64,000 nucleotides of DNA, from positions 181,428 to 245,427 of the forward strand of contig JAVBOB010000002.1 in assembly GCA_031551125.1 (NCBI GenBank), written 5' to 3'. This document shows positions 1 through 8,316 of the stretch, in pieces. The position numbers and the translations under genes are program-made. This stretch comes from JAIRNF01 sp031551125 (GTDB lineage: Bacteria > Bacteroidota > Bacteroidia > Bacteroidales > UBA932). The notes beneath the pieces were generated by a model. The model saw only the letters and a list, made by a program, of their open reading frames with translations, was not told the origin of the DNA and made no database searches. The stretch's first letter is position 1. Every line of letters begins with the position of its first letter.

Positions 1-249
1 GCCCGCCAGCTGGTAATGTGGATTGCCATGCTTATTATGCCTACCCCCGGCGGTAGCGGATTTGCCGAATGGGGATTCACCAAGTTTCTTGGCGAGTTTA
101 TTCCCGTTGCCGGATTTGCTATCGTGCTGGCATTCTTATGGCGTTTAATTACCTACTACCCCTACCTGGTAATTGGTGTAGTAATGTTACCCAAATGGCT
201 GGGCGATAACTTTGGAAAGGGAAAGAAGAAGAAGCACGCAAAGATTTAA
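1..249 (+). CDS. YbhN/LPG-synthase-type membrane protein, C-terminal fragment
   Basis: This is the 3' end of a gene that begins upstream of the window; the reading frame is open from base 1 to the stop at 247-249. The 82 visible residues include a MPTPGGSGFAE motif, a long hydrophobic segment with an YYPYLVIG stretch and a basic Lys-rich tail. That pattern matches the end of the UPF0104/YbhN family, integral membrane proteins related to the flippase domain of lysylphosphatidylglycerol synthase. PGGSG followed by E is the conserved C-terminal motif of that family. The substrate is unknown. Family assignment is fairly confident; function is not. Confidence 0.6.
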   Translation, partial: ARQLVMWIAMLIMPTPGGSGFAEWGFTKFLGEFIPVAGFAIVLAFLWRLITYYPYLVIGVVMLPKWLGDNFGKGKKKKHAKI

Positions 250-280
250 TTAGGAATAATGAATGGGTTGACAACAACCC

Positions 281-350
281 GTCAATTGCGAGCGAAGCGA
301 AGCAATCTCTTGAATAGAAAGATTGCTTCGCTTCGCTCGCAATGACGTGC
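281..350. repeat. GCGAGCGAAGC palindromic repeat, copy 1
   Basis: A near-perfect inverted repeat: the arm at 285-308 (ATTGCGAGCGAAGCGAAGC...) is repeated in reverse complement at 320-343 around a loop of about 11 bases, followed by AATGACGTGC. The same palindrome recurs at 11632-11688 and 32190-32253. It lies between two convergent genes and may also act as a terminator. It looks like a dispersed REP-like element. Confidence 0.8.
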
Positions 351-406
351 TTATTATTCTCTTTGTTTGAATGACTCGCGACCCTCAGCTTGGGAAGCTG
401 ATGCTC

Positions 407-1099
407 TTATGCTCCTATTGACTTTAGTATAGATTGGAATATCAACAAGCCATCGGTATTACCCAGCTCATCATCGGCAGCGCGCTCCGGGTGAGGCATC
501 ATACCGTAAACGTTCTTTGCCTCGTTGCAAATACCAGCTATATTTTCAACGGATCCGTTGGGGTTAAAGGCTTCGGAAATGTTCCCGTTCTCGTCGGAAT
601 AGCGGAACAGTATTTGCCCGTTTTGACGTAAAGCTGAAAGCGTTTCTGCATCGGCATAGTAGCGGCCTTCACCGTGAGCAATGGGTATCTTCAACGCACG
701 GTCGCGCTCCAAGCTATTCGTTACGTATGTATTACGCGCATCGGGAGTGATGTACACGTTTTTACAGATAAACTTTTGGTTGTTGTTGTGCAACAAAGCG
801 CCCGGAAGCAGCTTCGACTCGCACAAAATCTGGAATCCGTTACAAACACCAAATACAAAACCACCCTTATCGGCAAACTCGATTACCTCATTCATAATAG
901 GCGATAAGCTGGCTAAAGCGCCTGAACGCAGGTAATCACCGTAAGAAAAGCCTCCCGGCAAAAATATACCGTCCACATCTTGTAGCTGATGATCCTTGTG
1001 CCAAAGCGCAACAACCTCCTGCCCTAAAATATCGCGCAGCACATATATCATATCATGATCACAGTTCGATCCGGGAAAAATAACAACTCCTAGCTTCAT
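407..1099 (-). CDS. purQ: Phosphoribosylformylglycinamidine synthase, glutaminase subunit PurQ
   Basis: PurQ hydrolyses glutamine and passes ammonia to PurL in step four of de novo purine synthesis (FGAR to FGAM). The 230 residues match the usual length. The class I amidotransferase triad is visible: Cys86 in FGVCNGFQ and His203/Glu205 in MMPHPERA. An N-terminal FPGSNCDHD motif is also typical. The separate small PurQ fits the short PurL at 44129-46348; PurS, which completes this three-subunit form, is not seen in the window. A TAnnTTTG promoter box lies just upstream on the minus strand. Identification is secure. Confidence 0.96.
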   Translation of the reverse strand: MKLGVVIFPGSNCDHDMIYVLRDILGQEVVALWHKDHQLQDVDGIFLPGGFSYGDYLRSGALASLSPIMNEVIEFADKGGFVFGVCNGFQILCESKLLPGALLHNNNQKFICKNVYITPDARNTYVTNSLERDRALKIPIAHGEGRYYADAETLSALRQNGQILFRYSDENGNISEAFNPNGSVENIAGICNEAKNVYGMMPHPERAADDELGNTDGLLIFQSILKSIGA

Positions 1100-1127
1100 T
1101 GTCTTTGGGTTTGTGATGATTTACGGA

Positions 1128-1135
1128 CAAAGATA
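1128..1135 (-). promoter_or_regulatory. Bacteroidota-type -7 box for purQ
   Basis: Minus-strand TATCTTTG matches the TAnnTTTG -7 consensus and ends 29 bases before the purQ start. No clear TTTG -33 element is visible at the usual spacing. Confidence 0.5.
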
Positions 1136-1173
1136 GCTTCTTTTTGGAAATGGTGGGTAAGTTAATGGTGAAG

Positions 1174-1299
1174 AGTTAATGGTTAATAGTGAAAAGTGAA
1201 TGGAAAAGACACGTTGCTTTATCGCTTTAGAGCTAGAACGCACTGTAAGCTGTTTCCATTCACCTTTAACCAAGTACTTTTCACTATTAACCATTAACT
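1174..1299. repeat. Locus-specific inverted arm pair
   Basis: The arm at 1174-1206 (AGTTAATGGTTAATAGTG...) reappears as its reverse complement at 1253-1299 with a roughly 14-base internal insertion. About 46 bases separate the arms. It sits in the divergent gap between purQ and the EEP gene, next to the forward promoter. The sequence is unlike the other repeats in the window. Confidence 0.7.
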
Positions 1300-1315
1300 A
1301 TCTAGTCCAAAAAGC

Positions 1316-1323
1316 TACCTTTG
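1316..1323 (+). promoter_or_regulatory. Bacteroidota-type -7 box for the EEP gene
   Basis: TACCTTTG fits the TAnnTTTG consensus and lies 16 bases before the ATG at 1340, implying a very short leader. The -33 element is not obvious and would fall in the right arm of the adjacent inverted repeat. Confidence 0.5.
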
Positions 1324-1339
1324 CATCAACAACACGGCA

Positions 1340-2377
1340 ATGAAGCGAGTTTTAAAATGGATAGTGGGCATTGTATTAATTGTCGGCGGCGGATTACTAT
1401 TAATCTTGCTGTTGCTAACTTATACAGCCTATCGCCCCGCTCAAAAAGAAGTGCTGTTTGAGAATCAGAAAGTCACACCCTACACTTTTGATACGATACA
1501 GGTGCTCAGCTGGAACATAGGCTATGCAGGCTTAGACAGCACTATGGATTTTTTTAAGGATGGTGGAAAACGTACCCGCCAAACAAAAGAGCAAACAGAA
1601 GCTAACCTGCAAGCCATAAGCTCATTTCTAAAGGCACACAGCTATGTGGATTTTTGTTTGCTGCAGGAAGTAGATGCTAAAGCACACCGCAGCTACAAGA
1701 TAGACGAGCTAACGGAGCTATCCCACTCATTAGCCGAACACCTTGCCTTTTTTGGTCTCAACTATAAATCCGCTTTTGTTCCCGTGCCAGTTACCGACCC
1801 AATGGGTAGCGTAGAATCAGGCATTGTCGTATTTTCCCGCTATGTTCCTTCTGAAGTAACGCGCCACAGCTACTCTTCAAGAGAAGGGTGGCCTACCTAC
1901 CTCTTCTCGCTTAGCCGCTGCTGCCTCACATTACGCTTTCCTTTAACATCAGGACATGAGCTGGTGCTTGTTAATACGCACAACTCCGCCTTTGATGATG
2001 GCGAACTACGAAAGAGAGAGCTGGACTCGCTGAAAACGTTTATGCTAAACGAGGAGAGAAAGGGCAACTACGTACTTGCGGGTGGCGACTGGAACCACAC
2101 CCCTCCCGGCTACCCTGCTACCACCGGCACAAAGTATTTTCGGCCAATGGTAATTGACAGTACACTTATGCCCAAAGAATGGCAATGGATATACGATGGC
2201 AGTATAGCATCCAATCGTTTTATGAATACTCCCTACCGAAAAGGTGAAACAGAGCTTACGCTACTCGATTTTTTCCTTTGCTCTCCAAATATTCAATGTA
2301 TATCGGTACAAACGATAGACCTCGACTTTGCTAACTCTGACCACAATCCGGTACTTATTACGGTGGTGCTGAAGTGA
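1340..2377 (+). CDS. Membrane-anchored endonuclease/exonuclease/phosphatase (EEP) family protein
   Basis: 345 residues. An N-terminal hydrophobic segment (about residues 8-30) is followed by an EEP fold. Visible family motifs, in order, are LLQEVD (metal-binding Glu), NTHNSAFDDG, AGGDWN (catalytic Asp/Asn) and the terminal SDHNPVL (catalytic Asp-His). Such proteins hydrolyse phosphodiester bonds in nucleic acids, phosphoinositides or sphingolipids, and the substrate cannot be read from the sequence. The membrane anchor suggests an envelope location with the catalytic domain probably outside the cytoplasm. It is a single gene with its own promoter box and a downstream terminator hairpin. Confidence 0.85.
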   Translation: MKRVLKWIVGIVLIVGGGLLLILLLLTYTAYRPAQKEVLFENQKVTPYTFDTIQVLSWNIGYAGLDSTMDFFKDGGKRTRQTKEQTEANLQAISSFLKAHSYVDFCLLQEVDAKAHRSYKIDELTELSHSLAEHLAFFGLNYKSAFVPVPVTDPMGSVESGIVVFSRYVPSEVTRHSYSSREGWPTYLFSLSRCCLTLRFPLTSGHELVLVNTHNSAFDDGELRKRELDSLKTFMLNEERKGNYVLAGGDWNHTPPGYPATTGTKYFRPMVIDSTLMPKEWQWIYDGSIASNRFMNTPYRKGETELTLLDFFLCSPNIQCISVQTIDLDFANSDHNPVLITVVLK

Positions 2378-2382
2378 AATAA

Positions 2383-2529
2383 GAATAAAGAGTTACGAGT
2401 AAGAAATAAGCCCTTTGAAAATAAATCGAAAGCAGCTACAGCCCCGAAGCGGGCTGTAGCTATTTAAAAGAGAAGGTTCTGACAATAAGCAAGACTTATT
2501 CCTTATTCATAACCCTTAACTCATAATTC
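2383..2529. repeat. Inverted arm pair flanking a terminator hairpin
   Basis: Outer arms at 2383-2410 (GAATAAAGAGTTACGAGTAA...) and 2495-2529 are imperfect reverse complements. They enclose the hairpin at 2434-2461. The right arm runs up to the stop codon of pbpC. Confidence 0.6.
2434..2461. terminator. Hairpin terminator between convergent EEP gene and pbpC
   Basis: AGCTACAGCCC and GGGCTGTAGCT form an 11 bp perfect stem with a 6-base loop, followed by ATTTAAA. Placed between two convergent genes, it could serve both. The U tract is weak on the plus strand. Confidence 0.6.
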
Positions 2530-4938
2530 TCAACTCTCCTCCTTGTCTCTCACATAAAAGCGCAGGCCGATAGTATTACCTTCCTCATCCACCAAGCGTA
2601 AACGATGTGTTCCGGCTTTGGGAGCCAAAGGCAGCCGATGGTCTCCAACCGTAGTGCCCACATACTCATCATCGATATGCCAAAATATAACGGCATTTTT
2701 ATTTCGGTGAACAGCTTGAAATATAGCCTTACCCTCACTTCCGTCCATCTGGCGAGCAATAACAATTTCCGTATTGGCAACCGGATAAATTATGCCGATA
2801 GGGTGGTCGCTATCCGAACCTAAACAATCGGTTCGAAATGGTGGCAGCACTTGATAATCGGGATGCCCCATTTTGTAGTACCACTCCTGCGCGGGAGGAA
2901 GTACAAACCACGGTTTATTTACCATGCAACTTACGGGATAACAGCTGCTGTTTACCCTATAGTGCTCCTGTTCATCAAGGTGAACAAGAATATGGTAAGG
3001 ACAAACGGACATCTCGCTACCCTTTACCCCAACCCAAACGGAATCGACCTGCTCACAAAGGTCTGATGCCGGATAACCGCTTTTATGGCACACGGCTATT
3101 TTCTGCATATCGTCATACGGACGAGAAAACCACTCGCTTGATTTGGGTAGTAATCCCCATATATCAAACATCAGCGGTGCGGCATATCCAACACCCGTAA
3201 GTAGTGAACGGCCTTCACCATCGGCATTGCCCACCCACACGCCAACAGCGTATGTGGGAGTAACACCTATTGCCCACGCATCACGATTACCGTAGCTGGT
3301 TCCTGTTTTCCATGCCACTTTCCGGCTTGATGAGAAGCTCTCCCACGTAGCCTCTTCCTCCGGTCTATGCACCTCCGATAACGCCTCAACCGTTTGCCAG
3401 CAAGCGCTTGCATTGATTAGCCCCCTATCTTCTAAACGGTTGTTTTTCTTTTTCTCCGAATCGGAAAAAACATACAGGCTACGTAAGTCATCCGGGTTAT
3501 AATGCCCATCAGTAGTAGAAAAGGTGTTGAGTGTACGGGCCATATAAACGTACATTCCCGTAATATCCCATAGCGAACCTTCTGCCCCGCCTAGTATGAG
3601 TGAAAGACCGTAATGCCCTGATGGCTTAGTGAGCGTTGTCATGCCCAGCTGCTTTAGCAACCGGTGAAACTTCTCAACGCTATAATTTTGCAACATCCTT
3701 ACAGAAGGTACATTCAGCGAACGAGACAGGGCGCTCTTAGCGGGAACAGCCCCGTCAAAAGTTTTGTTGTAGTTGTTGGGCGAAAAACCCGCTATATGCA
3801 ACGGATAGTCGGGAACCAGCGTAGTAGGCAGAATAAGCCCTTCATCAACCATAGCGGCAAAGAGGAAGGGTTTCAGAATACTCCCCGTACTACGGGCTGC
3901 CGGAATAATATCCACGCTCGAGCCCTTGTCGTTATTGCTTGCAGCGGCAGCATTACCAACGTATGCAATAACCTTTCCGGTTTTTACCTCTACTACAATA
4001 GCCGCGGCATTGTTTATTTTATTCGACCTAAAATCTGTTACGTAGCGGTTAAGTACCCTGCTCACCCGCTCCTGTAGCTGGTAGTTAACGGTACTTTTCA
4101 CCAGCTGTCCCTGACGGGTAAGCGTAGCTTTATCAAGCAAATGAGGTGCAACCATAGGTAACGGAAGTGGCTGCATAGGTAAAGCCTCATATTTTGCCAG
4201 CTCGGCATCTTCCGCACTCAGGTAGTCCTGCGCTTTCAGCTTATCAAGCAGCTTATTTCGCTTTAGCAACAGTTGGTCTCTATTCCTACCAGGGTGAATA
4301 ATAGAAGGAGAGTTAGGCAGTACGGCCAAGGTAGCCGCTTCTCCCCAAGACAGCTCATCAGCCGGACGACCAAAGTAACGCCAAGCAGCTGCCTCAACAC
4401 CAACAACGTTTCCGCCAAAAGGCGCATTGGAGGCGTAGAGCGCCAATATCTCATCTTTCGTATAGCGAAACTCTAAGCGGCTAGCCAGCACCAGCTCCAC
4501 CAGCTTTTCTCCTATGGTTCGGTCTTTCCCCTTACGCATAAGCCGAATAAGCTGCATGCTGATGGTACTTCCCCCCTCTTCTACCCGTCCGCTTTTCAGG
4601 TTGCGCCGCATAGCACGACCGGTGGCCAGCATATCATAGCCCGGGTGGCTGTAGAAACGCTTATCTTCAAACGTAACTAAGGCTTTAGCAAATTTATCGG
4701 GAATTTTTCCGCTCGATGGAAAACGCCATTGCCCATCGGGAGCAATTTTAGCGCCCAACAGCTCGCCATTGGCATCTTCCAGCACGGTTGAGCAGGGGTC
4801 GTTAAATAAGGAGGATGGCAAGGCAAGTACATACCATGCTGACAGAATAGCAAATATAACCGCCAAGCGCTGTTTCCACAACGTTTTAGCAATAGTATTC
4901 AGAACTCTATTCTGTATGAATGGTAAACCGTTACTCAT
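2530..4938 (-). CDS. pbpC: Penicillin-binding protein 1C (bifunctional transglycosylase/transpeptidase)
   Basis: A class A PBP of 802 residues that polymerises and cross-links peptidoglycan from the inner membrane. Order of parts: a TM anchor (about 24-44), a GT51 transglycosylase with EDKRFY (Glu91) and GGSTISMQ (122-129), then a transpeptidase with SILK (Ser353), SLN (407-409) and KTG (544-546). The C-terminus (about 715-800) resembles the BiPBP_C domain characteristic of PBP1C. All catalytic motifs are intact. PBP1C is often encoded beside an alpha-2-macroglobulin gene, but none is present here. The neighbour upstream is the SlyD-type isomerase in the same direction, separated by a terminator. 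Confidence 0.93.
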   Translation of the reverse strand: MSNGLPFIQNRVLNTIAKTLWKQRLAVIFAILSAWYVLALPSSLFNDPCSTVLEDANGELLGAKIAPDGQWRFPSSGKIPDKFAKALVTFEDKRFYSHPGYDMLATGRAMRRNLKSGRVEEGGSTISMQLIRLMRKGKDRTIGEKLVELVLASRLEFRYTKDEILALYASNAPFGGNVVGVEAAAWRYFGRPADELSWGEAATLAVLPNSPSIIHPGRNRDQLLLKRNKLLDKLKAQDYLSAEDAELAKYEALPMQPLPLPMVAPHLLDKATLTRQGQLVKSTVNYQLQERVSRVLNRYVTDFRSNKINNAAAIVVEVKTGKVIAYVGNAAAASNNDKGSSVDIIPAARSTGSILKPFLFAAMVDEGLILPTTLVPDYPLHIAGFSPNNYNKTFDGAVPAKSALSRSLNVPSVRMLQNYSVEKFHRLLKQLGMTTLTKPSGHYGLSLILGGAEGSLWDITGMYVYMARTLNTFSTTDGHYNPDDLRSLYVFSDSEKKKNNRLEDRGLINASACWQTVEALSEVHRPEEEATWESFSSSRKVAWKTGTSYGNRDAWAIGVTPTYAVGVWVGNADGEGRSLLTGVGYAAPLMFDIWGLLPKSSEWFSRPYDDMQKIAVCHKSGYPASDLCEQVDSVWVGVKGSEMSVCPYHILVHLDEQEHYRVNSSCYPVSCMVNKPWFVLPPAQEWYYKMGHPDYQVLPPFRTDCLGSDSDHPIGIIYPVANTEIVIARQMDGSEGKAIFQAVHRNKNAVIFWHIDDEYVGTTVGDHRLPLAPKAGTHRLRLVDEEGNTIGLRFYVRDKEES

Positions 4939-4970
4939 TTAACTTCAAAACCGCTCCGAAATAAAACAAT

Positions 4971-4995
4971 GAATGGTGAGCAAAACTCACCATTC
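4971..4995 (-). terminator. Terminator downstream of slyD
   Basis: GAATGGTGAG and CTCACCATTC pair as a perfect 10 bp stem around a 5-base loop, between the slyD stop and the pbpC start. On the minus strand it is followed by ATTGTTTTA. Confidence 0.7.
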
Positions 4996-5021
4996 AAAAC
5001 AGTATATTTTAAATACAGGGT

Positions 5022-5561
5022 TTAGCAGTTGCAACTTCCGCTGCCACAACCGTCACCGCAGCTGTTGCTGCCACATGAGCAACCGCCTGCGTATATTGAT
5101 GCCATTTCGTCTGTAGTTGCTTCGCGAACTTCCAAAATTTCGCCTACAAAGTGCAGACTCTTTCCGGCCATCGGGTGGTTAAGGTCAACAAGAAGAGAAT
5201 TATCCTTCACTTCCGTAACACGACCGTCAAACTGGTTGCCTTCGTTATCACGTAAAGGAATAATTACACCTACTTTAAACAGTTCGGTATTAACCTGCCC
5301 GTTCTCTTCCTTAAACATATCTTTTGACAGCTCTACTATAGCATCGGGAACTATTTCACCGTAAGCATCTTCGCAAGCCAAGCTAAAGTCAAACTTATCT
5401 CCAACCTTTTTTCCCTCAATATTTTCTTCAAACTTGGGAAGCAGGTAGCCTGCCCCAAAAATAAAAGTCATGGGGCTATTTTGCTCTACAACCTCCACTA
5501 CTTCTTCGCCACTTGTCAGCGTGTAGCTTACGCTCACTACTTTATATTCTCCTACGTTCAT
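5022..5561 (-). CDS. slyD: FKBP-type peptidyl-prolyl isomerase, SlyD-like, with Cys-rich tail
   Basis: 179 residues with the SlyD arrangement: an N-terminal FKBP half (VSYTLTSGEEV, FIFGAGYLLPKFEENIEG), an inserted IF chaperone domain in the middle (about 70-130) and a return to FKBP (DLNHPMAGK, LHFVGEILEV). This cytoplasmic enzyme isomerises prolyl bonds and helps folding. The last 21 residues hold six cysteines among Gly and Ser and no histidine. Enterobacterial SlyD has a His-rich metal-binding tail, so this may be a thiol-based version of it (inference). It is preceded by a TAnnTTTG box and followed by a terminator, so it is probably transcribed alone. Confidence 0.9.
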   Translation of the reverse strand: MNVGEYKVVSVSYTLTSGEEVVEVVEQNSPMTFIFGAGYLLPKFEENIEGKKVGDKFDFSLACEDAYGEIVPDAIVELSKDMFKEENGQVNTELFKVGVIIPLRDNEGNQFDGRVTEVKDNSLLVDLNHPMAGKSLHFVGEILEVREATTDEMASIYAGGCSCGSNSCGDGCGSGSCNC

Positions 5562-5587
5562 TTTTACTTGTGTATTTTTTAGTTGGA

Positions 5588-5595
5588 CAAAGGTA
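5588..5595 (-). promoter_or_regulatory. Bacteroidota-type -7 box for slyD
   Basis: Minus-strand TACCTTTG, 26 bases before the slyD start, matches TAnnTTTG. No strong -33 element is seen. Confidence 0.5.
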
Positions 5596-5760
5596 AAACC
5601 ATTTTTTGAATTTCTTGGTTAAGCACTAAAAACCTGTTTAACTAAGAGCTTATTCACTTTCATCATAAATATCACTCAACCGCAAATTTTATATTTAAAT
5701 GGGTTAGCTCTATTTAGCTCTATTTACTTAAATCATACACCTTTAGCTGGAAGTAACCTA

Positions 5761-5768
5761 TATCTTTG
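5761..5768 (+). promoter_or_regulatory. Candidate promoter of the fimbria-like operon, with long leader
   Basis: TATCTTTG matches the -7 consensus. The first gene starts 151 bases later, so the transcript would carry an AT-rich leader of about 145 bases. The rest of the 358 bp gap (5562-5919) holds the slyD promoter and an AGCTCTATTT direct repeat (near 5706-5725), with no ORF. Confidence 0.45.
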
Positions 5769-5919
5769 TGAAAATCTCATTTCGTTTTTTTACTTAATAA
5801 CCATGCGTTTACCTTAAATTTAATACTGATTTTTCGTAAAGCAATTACAGCTATCCAGCTATTTAGAGTTGAAAAAGTAAATACTTTATAAATCGATATT
5901 TCTAAACCTCCATAATAAC

Positions 5920-7218
5920 ATGAAGAACCCCTTAACAAACATGCTTAGCTTAAAGTTTGCGACTCTGTTCGTTCTCCTGCTTACCAGCATGGTATCACAT
6001 GCTCAATCTTACAACAAAGATGAGTATTCTCGCGTCAGCCTCGGCGCTAATATCGGCATCCCCTTCTTTTGGGGTGATTTAACGTCCTTTTCATCCGAAA
6101 AAACCTATATAGGTATTATGGGTGGGCTGCAAGCAGGCTATCAGGTAAGTCCCGTTGTAGGTTTTGGTCTTACAGCCGATATAGGACAAGGAGAGGTAGG
6201 TACAATGGACTACTCGAAAGGATTCTTCCTTGGAAACAACGGTATTGCCTACCCGTGTCCTCCGCTACCAAGTACAGGCATTACCACCAAGCGGTATGAT
6301 GAGGTATATGCAAAAGTAAAGTTCTTTAGCGCCGGGCTGTTTGCCGATTTCAACGTAAATAGAATGCTTTGGCCTTCTAAAAATCCAAAGCGGTTAACCG
6401 CACTGGTTGGCCCCGCCATCTACGTTCAACAATATACGCCTAAGGTATATGCTAAAGCCACAGACAACATTTTCACCGGTAATAGCGGCAAGGCTCATGA
6501 CCTCTGCTTTAGCGTAGGCGCCAACCTCACCTTACGCTACAACCTAAGCCGTACTGTTGACTTGCAATGGAGGAACAGCGGTCTTTGGGTGGGCGACAGT
6601 AAGTTTGAAGGCGTACAATGCGGCTCAAAAGAGAATGCAAACTTTGCATGGTACTCAACGGTTGGCGTTGTATTCAAGCTTAACGGAAAAGGTAAAAAGG
6701 ACAACCTGATGTACGCACGTCGTTCAGAACCTACGCCTTTGCCCGTCATTGTTGAAGCACCACCGAAAGAAGAACCGAAACCGGTGCCCGAACCACCGAT
6801 GGAAGAACCGAAGCCTGAACCTGTAGTTGTTCAGCTTATCCCTCAACCGGCCCCCGAAGTTAAGCGCGAGGAGTTTGAGAAGCTGCCTGAGCTGGCCACC
6901 GTTCACTTCAACAGAAGCAGCTGGGCAATGGATACCGTTCGCTATGCAAGCGAGCTGGCCAGTATTCTTAGTGAAGCAAAAAAGCACTCTGATGCCAACA
7001 TTGTAATAATGGGATATACCGATGTTACAGGAACCGATGAGGTAAATAAAAGAATTGGTGAGCTACGCGTTGAAGCCATGCAAAAATATCTTGTTGCACA
7101 CGGCATTGATGCCAAACGTATTAGAACAGGCTACACAGGTGTAGATAAAGGGATAGCAAAAGAAAAAGCCCACTCGGAAGAAGCCCGTCGCGTTGAAGTA
7201 CGCTTGCAACAGAACTAA
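5920..7218 (+). CDS. OmpA-family outer membrane protein
   Basis: 432 residues. A signal peptide (about 1-29, ending SHAQ) is followed by an N-terminal region with beta-barrel character (about 35-265), a Pro/Glu-rich linker (about 268-320) and a C-terminal OmpA peptidoglycan-binding domain (about 325-432) with GYTDVTGTDEVN and a conserved Arg in RRVEVRL. It would anchor the outer membrane to peptidoglycan. It is first of four co-directional genes with gaps of 36-60 bases, the other three encoding fimbrillin-like lipoproteins. OmpA-domain proteins often accompany Bacteroidales fimbriae, so a role in anchoring surface filaments is plausible but inferred from position. Confidence 0.8.
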   Translation: MKNPLTNMLSLKFATLFVLLLTSMVSHAQSYNKDEYSRVSLGANIGIPFFWGDLTSFSSEKTYIGIMGGLQAGYQVSPVVGFGLTADIGQGEVGTMDYSKGFFLGNNGIAYPCPPLPSTGITTKRYDEVYAKVKFFSAGLFADFNVNRMLWPSKNPKRLTALVGPAIYVQQYTPKVYAKATDNIFTGNSGKAHDLCFSVGANLTLRYNLSRTVDLQWRNSGLWVGDSKFEGVQCGSKENANFAWYSTVGVVFKLNGKGKKDNLMYARRSEPTPLPVIVEAPPKEEPKPVPEPPMEEPKPEPVVVQLIPQPAPEVKREEFEKLPELATVHFNRSSWAMDTVRYASELASILSEAKKHSDANIVIMGYTDVTGTDEVNKRIGELRVEAMQKYLVAHGIDAKRIRTGYTGVDKGIAKEKAHSEEARRVEVRLQQN

Positions 7219-7254
7219 TCCCATTTGACTTAATACCCTTAGACTAAAGATACT

Positions 7255-8274
7255 ATGATACTAAAACAAAATATTCTCAACAGGTTATTGCTCGTAAGCC
7301 TCTGCATACTTGTACTATCGAGTTGTGCTAAGCGTGATATTGGCTGTGATGGCACATGCGAGAGCGACCTAACGCTAACATTAAAGTTTGATGCAGTAAA
7401 GCGTGAAGGCCCCATAATGGTTACTACCGGGCTTCCCAATCTAGCCAGCTATGATATGCGTATTATCGTAGATGTATATAAGAATACTTCAAACCCTCAA
7501 GCTTCTGATAAGCTGCAACGCTTTGTAAAAACCGTGAATACCGTTAACGCCGGAATAAACGAGGTAAGTATGAATGTACGCATGCCATCGCAAAATGTTT
7601 TACTGCTGGTATGGGCAGACTACGTTTCACGCGGTAGCACAGCTGATTTATACTACAACACGGCAGACCTAACGGAGCTTAAAATTATTAAGCCATACAA
7701 GTATGGTGACGACAGCAAAGCCGCATTTACCGCAGCCGAACCGCTTGACTTAAGGCAGCACGCGGCACAGGCGGTTAGCAAAACAATACTGCTGGAATCA
7801 CCTTTTGCCAGCTACAAGGTAGTAAGTAACGATGTAAAAAAGTACCAAACAATGCAGCTGGCAGGGGAATCGCCCGCTCACCTGCTAACAAGACAAGCTA
7901 GCTATGAGCTGTTCTTGCCCTTTGGCTACAACGTGGCAAAGCAGGAAGCAAACCACTTTGAGAGCGGAATAGCGTTCAACACATCGTTATCCGCTGAATC
8001 GTCAGCCGACACGGTAGTATTGATGTACGACTACGTTTTTGTCAGCAAAACTAACCCCTCTATGCAAGGAACCTACAACTCTCATGTGGGACTAAGCATG
8101 GCTATATATGCAACCACCGGAATTGCTATTAACGCCATTAACGGGCTAAACGTTCCGCTAAGAAGAGGTTGGATGACCATTGTAAAAGGCCCCTTCCTTA
8201 CAACCGAAGCCGGAACAGGTATTGGCGTTGACCCCGACTTTGAAGGAAATATTGATATTAACCTGCCTGACTAG
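7255..8274 (+). CDS. Fimbrillin-like lipoprotein (FimB/Mfa2- or DUF6562-like)
   Basis: 339 residues. The signal peptide ends in a lipobox (LVLSSC, Cys24), so the protein is probably lipidated and exported to the outer membrane. The mature start is Cys-rich (CAKRDIGCDGTC), as in Mfa2/FimB anchor subunits. The body shares a pattern with the next two genes: SYDMR, then a hydrophobic VWADYV, then DLYYNT and a LESPFASYKV segment. The three are therefore diverged paralogues. Mfa2/FimB-like proteins anchor and terminate fimbriae. Assignment to that family is by resemblance only; a general surface lipoprotein is the alternative. Confidence 0.6.
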   Translation: MILKQNILNRLLLVSLCILVLSSCAKRDIGCDGTCESDLTLTLKFDAVKREGPIMVTTGLPNLASYDMRIIVDVYKNTSNPQASDKLQRFVKTVNTVNAGINEVSMNVRMPSQNVLLLVWADYVSRGSTADLYYNTADLTELKIIKPYKYGDDSKAAFTAAEPLDLRQHAAQAVSKTILLESPFASYKVVSNDVKKYQTMQLAGESPAHLLTRQASYELFLPFGYNVAKQEANHFESGIAFNTSLSAESSADTVVLMYDYVFVSKTNPSMQGTYNSHVGLSMAIYATTGIAINAINGLNVPLRRGWMTIVKGPFLTTEAGTGIGVDPDFEGNIDINLPD

Positions 8275-8316
8275 CATTACACCAAAACTACTTTACCACT
8301 TTAGAACATAAGCTAT

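Noticed and set aside
2838..3200. 120-residue plus-strand frame opposite pbpC
   Set aside because: Antisense shadow of the transpeptidase region with no signal, motif or promoter.
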